Shown here piece after piece: positions 43,467-51,538 of a stretch of 64,000 nucleotides of DNA. The DNA is from Roseateles sp. XES5. Lineage in GTDB: Bacteria > Pseudomonadota > Alphaproteobacteria > Rhizobiales > Rhizobiaceae. Where the stretch lies: NCBI RefSeq assembly GCF_020535545.1, contig NZ_CP084753.1, forward strand, positions 744,001 through 808,000. Reading direction: 5' to 3'. How positions within the stretch are numbered: position 1 is the first letter of the stretch; each line of letters opens with the position of its first letter. The notes below the pieces were generated by a model. It was not told the DNA's origin. It did no database searches and was given only the letters and a program-made list of their open reading frames with translations. The position numbers and the translations under genes are program-made.

Positions 43467-44612
43467 ATGCCCGCAGAGTTCGACGTCGCCGTCATCGGTC
43501 TTGGTGCCATGGGAAGCGCCGCGGCGTCCTTCGCCGCCGCGCGCGGCGCGCGCGTCCTGGGGCTGGAAGCGCATTTCCCCGCGCATGCCCTCAGCTCCTC
43601 GCACGGCGACAGCCGGCTGATCCGGCTCGGTTACTTCGAGGATCCGTCCTATGTGCCCCTTCTCAAGCGCGCCTATGAAAACTGGCGCGGGCTTGAGGCG
43701 CGGCTGCGCGCGGACATCCTCACCGTCACCGGCGTGCTGCAGATCGGCCGTCCCGACAGCAAGATCGTCAGCGGCACCAAGGCGTCCTGCGACCTGCACG
43801 GCCTGACCCACGAAATCCTCGACAGGGCAGAAATGGCGCGCCGCTACCCGGCCTTTGCGCTCGAGGACGGCGAGATCGGATTGCTCGATCCGCAGGGCGG
43901 CTATATCCGGCCCGAAGCTGCGATCATGGGCTACCTCAAGCTTGCGGCCGAGGACGGCGCGGAACTGCATTTCGGCGAGAAGGTCGTGGCCATCGAGCCG
44001 GACGAGCACGGCGTCGATATCCGGACCACGACGGGCGCATACCGCGCGCGCAAGGTCGTCGTGGCGACCGGCGCCTGGATTGCCGAACTCGTTCCGGAAC
44101 TTCGCGCCCATGCCGTGCCGATCCGGCAGGTCGTCGCCTGGTATCAGCCGGAAGACGGTTTCGTCGCCGCGCCGGGCCGCATGCCCTGCTTCCTGCGCGA
44201 CGAGGGCGAGAACGGCTCCTATTTCGGCTTTCCGGCCATCGGCATCGACGGCGTCAAGATCGGTCGCCATGCCCATTTCCGCGAGCCGATCGATCCTACC
44301 GCCGCCAATCCGCCGGTCAACGAGGCCGATACCGCCCTGCTGGATACCTTTGCGCGCAAGCGCCTTCCCAGGGCGGCATCGGTGCGCCTGCGCGCCACGA
44401 CCTGCCGCTACACCATGCTGCCGAGCGAAGATTTCCTGCTCGATTTCAGCCCGTCGCACCGCAATGTCGTCGTATCCTCCGCCTGCTCCGGCCACGGCTT
44501 CAAGTTCACCAGCGTGGTCGGCGAAATCCTGTCCGATCTCGCGCTCGACGGCGGCTCCCGCCTGCCGACATCCCTGTTCTCGTTCGAACGGCATTTCGGC
44601 GCGAAGGCCTGA
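43467..44612 (+). CDS. FAD-dependent amino-acid oxidase (SolA/sarcosine oxidase-like)
   Basis: 381 residues of the monomeric sarcosine oxidase/N-methyl-L-tryptophan oxidase group. The dinucleotide motif is 'VAVIGLGAMGSAAASFAAARGARVLGLEA', the flavin loop 'SSHGDSRLIR' is present, and the Cys for covalent FAD attachment is C340 in 'SACSGHGFKF'. Substrates are N-methyl or secondary amines, oxidised with O2 to give an aldehyde or imine and H2O2. It starts 15 bases after the ammonia-lyase homologue, so both may act on one imported compound. Confidence 0.88.
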   Translation: MPAEFDVAVIGLGAMGSAAASFAAARGARVLGLEAHFPAHALSSSHGDSRLIRLGYFEDPSYVPLLKRAYENWRGLEARLRADILTVTGVLQIGRPDSKIVSGTKASCDLHGLTHEILDRAEMARRYPAFALEDGEIGLLDPQGGYIRPEAAIMGYLKLAAEDGAELHFGEKVVAIEPDEHGVDIRTTTGAYRARKVVVATGAWIAELVPELRAHAVPIRQVVAWYQPEDGFVAAPGRMPCFLRDEGENGSYFGFPAIGIDGVKIGRHAHFREPIDPTAANPPVNEADTALLDTFARKRLPRAASVRLRATTCRYTMLPSEDFLLDFSPSHRNVVVSSACSGHGFKFTSVVGEILSDLALDGGSRLPTSLFSFERHFGAKA

Positions 44613-44656
44613 GGCAGACGCCTGCGACCGCAGCGCGGGTCGATGCGGCACAGCCG

Positions 44657-45094
44657 TCAGAGCTTCGCCTTCGTCGACCGCGGCGTCGACAGGAGCAGGC
44701 TCGTTTCGCTGCCGGTAATACCGGGAACGAGACGAATCTTGCGCAGGACGGCATCGAACTCGGCAAGGCTCGAGGCGCTGAGTTCCACCAGGAGATCCCA
44801 CCGGCCGTTCGTCGTATGAATTTGCGAAATCTCCGGGAAGCCGCCGAGCGTGCGGATGACGCGATCCGTCACATGACCCTCGATCTCGATCATCATGACG
44901 CCGCGGATGACGTCCTCGAGCGCATCGGCGCGCAGCATCACGGTATAGCCGAGGATGGTGCCGTCCTGCTCCATGCGCTCGATGCGCGCCCGGACCGTTG
45001 CCCGCGATGCGCCGGTTTCGAGGGCGAGGTCCGAAACGCTGCGGCGCCCGTTGCCGCGCAGCAGCGTCACGATCTTCTGGTCGAGGTCATCCAT
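44657..45094 (-). CDS. Lrp/AsnC-family regulator
   Basis: 145 residues. The N-terminal helix-turn-helix is 'DDLDQKIVTLLRGNGRRSVSDLALETGASRATVRARIERMEQDG' and the C-terminal RAM ligand domain is 'VIRGVMMIEIEGHVTDRVIRTLGGFPEISQIHTTNGRWDLLVELSASSLAEFDAVL'. The ATG at 45094 gives the usual short arm before the first helix; upstream ATGs are in frame but less typical. It is divergent from the arginase gene across 119 bases and probably activates arginase and cyclodeaminase in response to an amino acid. Confidence 0.9.
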   Translation of the reverse strand: MDDLDQKIVTLLRGNGRRSVSDLALETGASRATVRARIERMEQDGTILGYTVMLRADALEDVIRGVMMIEIEGHVTDRVIRTLGGFPEISQIHTTNGRWDLLVELSASSLAEFDAVLRKIRLVPGITGSETSLLLSTPRSTKAKL

Positions 45095-45118
45095 GCCAAA
45101 TTGATCCCCAGGCTTGTC

Positions 45119-45153
45119 ATTTTGGTCATTATGCCCTTCCGACATGCCAAAAT
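45119..45153. promoter_or_regulatory. Inverted repeat between the Lrp and arginase genes
   Basis: ATTTTGG-N21-CCAAAAT: the arms are two helical turns apart, in the 119-base divergent region. It is a plausible site for an Lrp dimer or octamer. Confidence 0.45.
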
Positions 45154-45213
45154 TCAATATTCAATCTGCCACTGGAGGCCTCTAAAGTCGGGGAAACCAA
45201 TCGGGAGTACACC

Positions 45214-46134
45214 ATGGACTGCACGCTGATCGGCGCCCCCTTGCAAATCGGTGCGGGGCAGCTTGGCTGCGAAATGGGGCCGAGCGCCCTTCGCATCGCC
45301 GGCCTTCGCGCGGCGCTGGAAGAACTGGGCCACACGGTCAAGGACACCGGCAATCTCACCCCCCGTCCCTTCGACGAGATGCCGCACCCGAACAAGGCCG
45401 TCCATCATCTCGGCGAAACGGTCGCCTGGGTCGAGGCGCTGTCGGCAGCAGCCTATGAGCACAGCAAGACCGGCATGCCCATCTTCCTCGGCGGCGACCA
45501 TGCCATCTCGGCCGGCACCGTCGCAGGCCTGTCGCGCCGGGCGGCCGAAAGCGGCCGGCCGCTCTTCGTGCTCTGGCTCGATGCCCATACCGACTTCCAT
45601 ACACTCGAAACGACCGTCAGCGGCAACCTGCACGGCACGCCGGTCGCCTACTATACCGGCCAGGCCGGCTTTGACGGCTATTTCCCGGCGCTCGCCCATC
45701 CCGTCGCCACGGAAAACGTCTGCATGATCGGCATTCGCAGCGTCGACACCGCCGAACAGGCCGCCATCCGCAAGACCGGCATCACCGTGCATGACATGCG
45801 CGTGATCGACGAACACGGCGTTGCCGTCCTCGTACGCACCTTCATCGAGCGGGTTCGCGCTGCAAACGGCCTCCTGCATGTCAGCTTCGACGTCGACTTC
45901 CTCGAGCCGGACATCGCACCGGCCGTCGGCACCACGGTGCCGGGCGGCGCGACCTTCCGCGAAGCGCATCTGATCATGGAAATGCTGCATGACAGCAATC
46001 TGGTCACCAGCCTCGACATCGTCGAGCTGAACCCGTTCCTCGACGAGCGCGGCAAGACCGCGAAGCTTCTCGTCGATCTCGTTTCCAGCCTCATGGGCAA
46101 GCGGGTGATGGATCGCCCGACCGTTGCAGGCTGA
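45214..46134 (+). CDS. rocF: Arginase
   Basis: 306 residues of the ureohydrolase family. The manganese ligands are in 'LGGDHAISAG', 'LWLDAHTDFHT' and 'SFDVDFLEPDIAPAVGT', and the substrate loop is 'SGNLHGTPVAYY'. The arginase type is suggested by length and by 'MDCTLIGAPLQIGAGQLGCEMGPSALR' at the start, rather than agmatinase. It converts arginine to ornithine and urea. The cyclodeaminase gene follows after 22 bases, so the pair forms the arginine-to-proline route. Confidence 0.93.
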   Translation: MDCTLIGAPLQIGAGQLGCEMGPSALRIAGLRAALEELGHTVKDTGNLTPRPFDEMPHPNKAVHHLGETVAWVEALSAAAYEHSKTGMPIFLGGDHAISAGTVAGLSRRAAESGRPLFVLWLDAHTDFHTLETTVSGNLHGTPVAYYTGQAGFDGYFPALAHPVATENVCMIGIRSVDTAEQAAIRKTGITVHDMRVIDEHGVAVLVRTFIERVRAANGLLHVSFDVDFLEPDIAPAVGTTVPGGATFREAHLIMEMLHDSNLVTSLDIVELNPFLDERGKTAKLLVDLVSSLMGKRVMDRPTVAG

Positions 46135-46156
46135 TTGGCTACTTGTGGAGGAAAGC

Positions 46157-47218
46157 ATGAACACTGATGCGAAATTGAACGTCGTCCCGTTCGTCAGCGT
46201 CGATCACATGATGAAGCTGGTCCTGAAGGTCGGCATCGACCGGTTTCTGACGGAACTGGCGGCAACCATCGAAGAAGACTTCCGCCGCTGGCCGGTCTTC
46301 GACAAGAGCGCCCGCGTGGCCAGCCATTCGCCGGTGGGCGTGATCGAGCTGATGCCCGTGGCCGACGCCCAGCGCTATGCCTTCAAGTACGTCAACGGCC
46401 ACCCCATCAACACCAGCCGCGGCCTCTACACCGTGATGGCTTTCGGCGTGCTGGCCGAGGTGTCCACCGGCTACCCGCTGCTGCTCTCCGAGCTGACTCT
46501 CAGCACAGCCCTGCGCACGGCGGCCACCTCGGCCATGGCGGCCAAGGCCCTGGCCCGCCCGAACTCCCGCCGCATGGCCCTGATCGGCAACGGCGCGCAG
46601 AGCGAATTCCAGGCTCTGGCCTTCAAGTCGCTGCTCGGCGTCGACACGCTGCGCCTCTACGACATCGACGCATCGGCGACCGGCAAATGCGCCCGCAACC
46701 TCGCCGGCCTCGGCTTCACCATCGTGGAATGTTCCTCCGTCGAGGAAGCGGTGGAAGGCGCCGATATCGTCACCACCGTGACGGCCGACAAGCAGTATGC
46801 GACGATCCTTTCGGACAACCATGTCGGTCCGGGCGTGCATATCAACGCGGTCGGCGGCGACTGCCCGGGCAAGACCGAACTCAGCAAGGACATCCTGCTG
46901 CGCTCGGACATCTTCGTCGAATATCCGCCGCAAACGCGCATCGAAGGCGAGATCCAGCAATTGCCGGCCGAACATCCCGTCATCGAGCTCTGGCAGGTCA
47001 TGACCGGTGAGGTCGAAGGCCGCCGGAGCGCGGATCAGATCACGCTCTTCGACAGCGTGGGCTTCGCCATCGAGGACTTCTCCGCCCTTCGCTACGTGCG
47101 CGACAAGATCTCGGAATTCGGCATGTTCGCCGAACTCGATCTCCTCGCCGATCCCGACGAGCCGCGCGACCTCTACGGCATGCTGCTGCGCTGCGAAGAG
47201 AAGCTCAACGCGGCCTGA
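46157..47218 (+). CDS. ocd: Ornithine cyclodeaminase
   Basis: 353 residues of the OCD/mu-crystallin family. The NAD-binding motif is 'MALIGNGAQSEFQALAF' and the substrate region 'KYVNGHPINTSRGLYTVMAFGVLAEVSTGYPLLLSELTLSTALRTAATSAM' carries the OCD Lys and Arg. It turns ornithine directly into proline and ammonia, completing the arginine pathway with the arginase. The 5' half uses GTG, CTG and GCC codons more than its neighbours, which may mean partial foreign origin. The start is supported by GGAGGAAAG. Confidence 0.92.
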   Translation: MNTDAKLNVVPFVSVDHMMKLVLKVGIDRFLTELAATIEEDFRRWPVFDKSARVASHSPVGVIELMPVADAQRYAFKYVNGHPINTSRGLYTVMAFGVLAEVSTGYPLLLSELTLSTALRTAATSAMAAKALARPNSRRMALIGNGAQSEFQALAFKSLLGVDTLRLYDIDASATGKCARNLAGLGFTIVECSSVEEAVEGADIVTTVTADKQYATILSDNHVGPGVHINAVGGDCPGKTELSKDILLRSDIFVEYPPQTRIEGEIQQLPAEHPVIELWQVMTGEVEGRRSADQITLFDSVGFAIEDFSALRYVRDKISEFGMFAELDLLADPDEPRDLYGMLLRCEEKLNAA

Positions 47219-47234
47219 TATCCGCATAAATTGC

Positions 47235-47275
47235 CACCGCCCGGTTTGCCGACAGGCAGCTCGGGCGGTGTTTTT
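47235..47275 (+). terminator. Intrinsic terminator after ornithine cyclodeaminase
   Basis: A 9-bp stem CACCGCCCG / CGGGCGGTG with an 18-base loop, then TTTTT. It is 16 bases after the ocd stop and ends the arginase operon. Confidence 0.8.
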
Positions 47276-47285
47276 ACACCGACCG

Positions 47286-48716
47286 TCAGCGCTTGCCGGA
47301 CGACCGCAGCGTGAAGGCGGCCGCAAGGTCCGCCAGCCTGCCGAATGGCGCGCGCAGGAGGCTCGGCAGGTTCCAGCGCCCCTGCACGAAGACCCCCTTG
47401 GCGTGGCTCATCGCCCGGAACCCCTCGATACCGTGATAGGCGCCCATGCCGCTCTGGCCGATGCCGCCGAAGGGCAGATCGTCCTGCGCGACATGGATCA
47501 TCGTGTTGTTGATGCCGACATTGCCGGACGTGGTGCGCGCGAGAAGACGGGCGCAATCGGCGTCCCTGTCGCCGAAATAATAAAGAGCGAGCGGCCGCGG
47601 ACGACCGTTCACGTAGTCGGCCACCTCATCGATCGCGCGATAGGTGCGCACGGGCAGGATAGGGCCGAAGATCTCCTCCTGCATAAGGGCAGCGTCGTCG
47701 CCGGCGCCGAGAACGAGCGTCGGCGCCAGCGTACGTGGCCGGTTCGCCGCCGCCTCGGGATGCGCCCCGACGTCGACGACCCGCGCACCGCGCCGCCGGG
47801 CGTCGTCCAGCAGTCCCGTCAGTCGCTCATAGTGCCTGTCGCTGACGATGGCGGTGTAGTCCTGCCCCGCCGGGCCCTGCGGATAGGTACGGGCGACCGC
47901 CGCGCCATAACCCGTGACGAAGGCCTCCAGATCGTCCTCATGCACGAACGCATAATCCGGTGCGACGCAGGTCTGGCCGGCATTGGAGAGCTTGCCGAAA
48001 ACAATGGCCCCGAGCGTGCGGTCGTTCGTGTGGCCGCGCGCGACGACGACAGGGCTCTTGCCGCCGAGTTCCAGCGTCAGCGGCACCAGATTGTCGCTCG
48101 CCGCCTTCATCACTTTCCGACCGACACCGGTGCTGCCGGTGAACAACAGGTGGTCGAAGGGCAGCCCGCAGAACATCGCGCCGACCTCCGGTCCGCCGAG
48201 CACGACGGAAACCTCTTCCGGGGTGAAGATCTCCGCCAGCATATCCCTGATCATCGCGCTAGTGCGCGGTGTCAATTCCGAGGGCTTCAGCATCACCCGG
48301 TTGCCGGCGGCGAGCGCGGTCGCAAGGGGAATGAGCGAGAGCGAAACGGGATAGTTCCAAGGCGCCATCACGCCGATCACGCCCTTCGGCTGGTATTCGA
48401 CGAAGGCGCGACCCGAACGGTAGAAGAGGCCGACATGCCGGCGCTCCGGCCGCATGAAACGGGAGAGGTTCCGGCGAAGGTAGTCGATCGTCTGGACCAC
48501 GCCGAGCAACTCCATCAGGTCGGTCTCGTGGCGCGAGCGGTGGCCGAAATCCGTGCTGACCGCCTCCTGAAACGCGCGGCGGCGGACAAGGACTGAAGCG
48601 CGCAGCTGCGCAAGCTGCGCCTTGCGTCGATGGATATCCGGCGGCCCATCCGTCAGGAAGGCCTGGCGCTGGCGTTCCAGCAGGACGTGAAGGTCGGGTT
48701 CCATCGTCGGCGTCAT
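47286..48716 (-). CDS. Coniferyl-aldehyde-dehydrogenase-type aldehyde dehydrogenase
   Basis: 476 residues of the class-3-like ALDH branch (shorter than the usual 490-500, with truncated N-terminus). The catalytic Cys is in 'NAGQTCVAPDY', the general base Glu in 'LELGGKSP', and NAD contacts in 'LFTGSTGVGRKV'. Together with 'GVIGVMAPWNYPVSLSLIPLATALAAGNRVMLKPSE' this matches coniferyl or long-chain fatty aldehyde dehydrogenases. It is the last gene of a three-gene operon, seven bases after the acetoacetate-decarboxylase-like gene. An ATG at 48704 is an alternative start. Confidence 0.88.
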   Translation of the reverse strand: MTPTMEPDLHVLLERQRQAFLTDGPPDIHRRKAQLAQLRASVLVRRRAFQEAVSTDFGHRSRHETDLMELLGVVQTIDYLRRNLSRFMRPERRHVGLFYRSGRAFVEYQPKGVIGVMAPWNYPVSLSLIPLATALAAGNRVMLKPSELTPRTSAMIRDMLAEIFTPEEVSVVLGGPEVGAMFCGLPFDHLLFTGSTGVGRKVMKAASDNLVPLTLELGGKSPVVVARGHTNDRTLGAIVFGKLSNAGQTCVAPDYAFVHEDDLEAFVTGYGAAVARTYPQGPAGQDYTAIVSDRHYERLTGLLDDARRRGARVVDVGAHPEAAANRPRTLAPTLVLGAGDDAALMQEEIFGPILPVRTYRAIDEVADYVNGRPRPLALYYFGDRDADCARLLARTTSGNVGINNTMIHVAQDDLPFGGIGQSGMGAYHGIEGFRAMSHAKGVFVQGRWNLPSLLRAPFGRLADLAAAFTLRSSGKR

Positions 48717-48723
48717 CCTTTCC

Positions 48724-49629
48724 TCATGCCCTGTCGAGCGCATGCAACGGCCGCGGCATATTGAGAACCAGCTGTGCATCCCGGACCACATCCATCCGCA
48801 GGAGCGTGCGCGTACCGAGCCCGTCGAGCAACTGGCTCAACGGCCCGCCATGGCGCGTCAGTTGCACGCCCTTCGGGAACAGCGTTTGTGCAAACGAGAG
48901 CATATTCCATTGAACCAGCGTCTGGTGCCATTGCCCGTCGATCAGGTTGACTGCGATATTGCTCGCCATATGGGATTGCGGCGCGACGTCGCGCAAGGCC
49001 GGAAGCGGTGCCTTGAGGACAAGGTCCGGCACGCCCTCAAGGGACGAGACCCCGGCTTTCACCGTTTCACCGATTTCGAGATCGATGTCCGCACGCCATT
49101 TGGGCAGCTGGTAGCCATGAACCCCACGCACCCGGGCGATTTCGGTCGTGACGGGCAGGGCCAGCACATGCGCATGGAAATGCCGCCGCCGCATGGAACG
49201 CAACAGTTCCAGCCCCTGCGACCCGCGTGCGCCCGGCTGGCGCAGGATCACGGCAACGGAGGCTTCGTTGTAGGGATCATTGTCGCAAACCGTGTAGGCA
49301 TAGAGGGTGAGCGCCACGAGCCCGTATCCGGGCACGGCCCGCAGCGGCTCCAGCGGCATGGGCAGCATCGGCCGCAGGCGCGAGAGCGGCGCAAGGAAGA
49401 GAAGCTGAACATTGCTGCTGCGATAATAGAAGTTCGGCGCCCAGACGGGGCCGACCCGCGACGGCACCATCTGCTTGGGAATGCGGCGGAAGAAATCGAC
49501 GTTCCCCGCCGCCGGATCGCGCGCCACCACGTCGAGATCCGGGTTCATCCGGAACCGGTCGTAGTAACCGCCGGCGGGAACCCCGATCGTCTGCCCGCCG
49601 AATTCCACGTCGACAATCTGTTCGTCCAT
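48724..49629 (-). CDS. Acetoacetate decarboxylase-like protein
   Basis: 301 residues. The segment 'LEPLRAVPGYGLVALTLYAYTVCDNDPYNEASVAVILRQPG' and the later 'VRGVHGYQLPKWRADIDLEI' match the ADC family, including a Lys where the Schiff-base Lys is expected (in LPKWRAD). Many such paralogues have no decarboxylase activity and act as hydratases or aldolases instead, so the name is a family call. A strong GGGGGAGG site precedes the ATG. The neighbours, an old yellow enzyme and an aldehyde dehydrogenase, suggest oxidation of an unsaturated ketone or aldehyde (inference). Confidence 0.8.
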   Translation of the reverse strand: MDEQIVDVEFGGQTIGVPAGGYYDRFRMNPDLDVVARDPAAGNVDFFRRIPKQMVPSRVGPVWAPNFYYRSSNVQLLFLAPLSRLRPMLPMPLEPLRAVPGYGLVALTLYAYTVCDNDPYNEASVAVILRQPGARGSQGLELLRSMRRRHFHAHVLALPVTTEIARVRGVHGYQLPKWRADIDLEIGETVKAGVSSLEGVPDLVLKAPLPALRDVAPQSHMASNIAVNLIDGQWHQTLVQWNMLSFAQTLFPKGVQLTRHGGPLSQLLDGLGTRTLLRMDVVRDAQLVLNMPRPLHALDRA

Positions 49630-49646
49630 GACCGCCTCCCCCACGC

Positions 49647-50885
49647 TCACGCCGCCGCCATGCGGCGTTCCATCCAGCGACGATAGCGCCGGGCACGGCA
49701 GCGGGTGGCCGCCTGCGAGAGGGCCAGCGCCCAGGCCGGCGAGACGCCGGGCGCCGTGCGACGGCGGCGGGCAAGACGGACCAGCTGATACTTGACGGCC
49801 GCCATATGCGCGGTCGAGGCGAGCTGCTTGTTCTTCCAGGCGATGGGCCGCAGGACCGGCACATCCGCGCGGCCGCTGCGCCAGTTGCGGGGAAGGTCGG
49901 GCTCGATTGCCAGGGCCGTTGCGATCCCGACCATCGCGACGCCGCTGGCGATGACGGTCTCGGCAACCTCCCGCCGGCGAATGCCGCCCGTCACCATCAG
50001 CGGCATGGTCGCGACCCTCGCGATCTCGCGGGCGAAATCGAGGAAGTAGGCCTCGCGGGCCAGGGTCCGCTCGTCCCGCGCCGAGCCCATCATCGCCGGC
50101 GCCTCGTAGCTGCCGCCCGAGAGCTCGACGAGATCGACGCCGAGGGCGCCGAGCATCGTCACCACCGCCTGCGCATCCTCCGGCGAGAAGCCGCCACGCT
50201 GGAAATCGGCGGAGTTGAGCTTGACCGCCACCGCAAAACCGGGACCGACCGCGGCCCTGACGGCGCGCACGATATCGATCAACAGGCGTGCACGGTTCTC
50301 GAGGCTGCCGCCCCAGCGGTCCTGCCGGCGGTTGGCCAGCGGCGAGAGGAACTGGCTGAGGAGATAACCATGCGCCGCATGCACCTCGACGCCGGTAAAC
50401 CCGGCCCGCTCGGCCAGCAGGGCCGTCGCCACGAAGCGACGCTCGATGTCGGCTATATCGTCCGCCGTCATCTCGCGCGGCACCGGGAACTGTTTCGACA
50501 GCGCGCCGATATCCATCGCCACCGCCGAAGGCGCCAGCGTCGGCTGCCCGAGCGCGGCCGGCATCTGCCGGCCGGGGTGATTGATCTGCATCCACATCTG
50601 CGCGCCGCGCGAACGCCCCGCCCTGGCCCAGGCCTCGAAGCGGTCGAGGTGCCGGTCATCCTCCAGCACCACACCTCCGGGGCCGGTCATGGCGCGGGCA
50701 TCGACCATCACGTTGCCGGTGATGATCAGGCCCGCCTCCCCCTCCGCCCAGGCCTGGTAGAGGCGCAGCAGTTCGTGGGATGGCGCATGGTCGCCATCGG
50801 CCATGTTCTCTTCCATGGCGGCCTTGGCGATGCGGTTGGGAACAAGGGCTCCGTTGGGCAGAACGAGCGGGGAAAAGAGCGACAT
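49647..50885 (-). CDS. NADH:flavin oxidoreductase (old yellow enzyme family)
   Basis: 412 residues of an FMN-binding TIM barrel. Landmarks are 'NGALVPNRIAKAAMEENMAD', 'MWMQINHPGRQMP', 'GVEVHAAHGYLLSQFLSPLANRRQDRWGGSLENRARL' and 'PLMVTGGIRRREVAE'. The His-Ala-Ala-His motif is the substrate pair. It reduces activated C=C bonds or related compounds with NAD(P)H. The C-terminus carries an extra basic tail of about 50 residues. The ATG at 50885 follows GGAG. The gene is divergent from MerR with a MerR-type promoter directly upstream. Confidence 0.9.
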   Translation of the reverse strand: MSLFSPLVLPNGALVPNRIAKAAMEENMADGDHAPSHELLRLYQAWAEGEAGLIITGNVMVDARAMTGPGGVVLEDDRHLDRFEAWARAGRSRGAQMWMQINHPGRQMPAALGQPTLAPSAVAMDIGALSKQFPVPREMTADDIADIERRFVATALLAERAGFTGVEVHAAHGYLLSQFLSPLANRRQDRWGGSLENRARLLIDIVRAVRAAVGPGFAVAVKLNSADFQRGGFSPEDAQAVVTMLGALGVDLVELSGGSYEAPAMMGSARDERTLAREAYFLDFAREIARVATMPLMVTGGIRRREVAETVIASGVAMVGIATALAIEPDLPRNWRSGRADVPVLRPIAWKNKQLASTAHMAAVKYQLVRLARRRRTAPGVSPAWALALSQAATRCRARRYRRWMERRMAAA

Positions 50886-50914
50886 GAGCAGTCTCCAAAG
50901 TTTGATTTGGACAC

Positions 50915-50945
50915 AGCATAACCTTTGAGTTAAGTTTAAGGTCAA
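50915..50945 (-). promoter_or_regulatory. MerR-type promoter with 19-bp spacer
   Basis: TTGACC (50940-50945) and TATGCT (50915-50920) are separated by 19 bases, longer than the usual 17. The spacer contains the dyad ACCTT ... AAGGT (50921-50942), centred between the boxes as MerR-family proteins require. It would drive the old-yellow-enzyme operon on the minus strand. Confidence 0.75.
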
Positions 50946-50973
50946 TCCCTTTCCTGCTGGAGAATTGTCGCCC

Positions 50974-51459
50974 ATGAATATCGGGGAACTGGCCAAACGC
51001 ACCGGCCTCAGCAGCTCGCGCATCCGCTTCTACGAGCGGGCCGGCCTGCTGACGGCGGTGGATCGCCGGCCCAACGGTTATCGCACATACCCACCACAGG
51101 CCGCGCTGGTGCTTACCCTGATCGCGACCGCCCAGAATGCCGGTTTCAGCCTGGAGGAAATCCGCAAGCTCCTGCCCTCCGACCTGGAGCGCTGGCACCA
51201 CGATGCACTACTGGAGGCGCTTCGCGGCAAGGTGGCGGATATCGAGGCGCTGGAGGCAAGGCTTGCCGAGAACAAGGCGCAGCTCGTATCGCTCATCGCG
51301 GATATCGAGGCCAAGCCCGACGACATCGACTGCGCCGCCAACGCGCGGCGGGTCCTCTCCCGCATGGTGGGCGCAGAGGCGGAGAGCCAGATCAAAGCCA
51401 CGGACAACGTGACGTCCATGGGCAAGGCAAAGCCCCGGCGGCAACCGAGGGCCGGTTAG
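50974..51459 (+). CDS. MerR-family regulator
   Basis: 161 residues. The N-terminal winged helix is 'MNIGELAKRTGLSSSRIRFYERAGLLTAVDRRPNGYRTYPPQAALVLTLIATAQNAGFSLEEIRKLL', the MerR consensus. A coiled-coil helix follows (80-125), and the tail is short, with one Cys in 'DIDCAANARR', so a redox or electrophile sensor rather than a metal trap is likely. The ATG at 50974 is favoured over an in-frame TTG at 50965. It should bind the adjacent 19-bp-spacer promoter. Confidence 0.9.
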   Translation: MNIGELAKRTGLSSSRIRFYERAGLLTAVDRRPNGYRTYPPQAALVLTLIATAQNAGFSLEEIRKLLPSDLERWHHDALLEALRGKVADIEALEARLAENKAQLVSLIADIEAKPDDIDCAANARRVLSRMVGAEAESQIKATDNVTSMGKAKPRRQPRAG

Positions 51460-51488
51460 GCAAGGCAGGCAGGCGAACGATCCGTCAG

Positions 51489-51522
51489 AGCCTCCGGCGA
51501 CGGCACCCGAGCGCCAGAGGCT
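51489..51522. terminator. Imperfect hairpin between convergent genes
   Basis: AGCCTCCGGCG / CGCCAGAGGCT forms a stem with one mismatch between the MerR gene end and the GarR-type gene end. U-tracts are short on both sides, so this is a weak bidirectional terminator candidate. Confidence 0.35.
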
Positions 51523-51538
51523 TTGCTGTCCGGCAAGC

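Noticed and set aside
41631..44801. A frame of over 1,000 codons antisense to the ATPase, lyase and oxidase genes
   Set aside because: The plus-strand genes are clearly real; the antisense translation has low-complexity, Arg/Gly/Asp-rich composition typical of a shadow.
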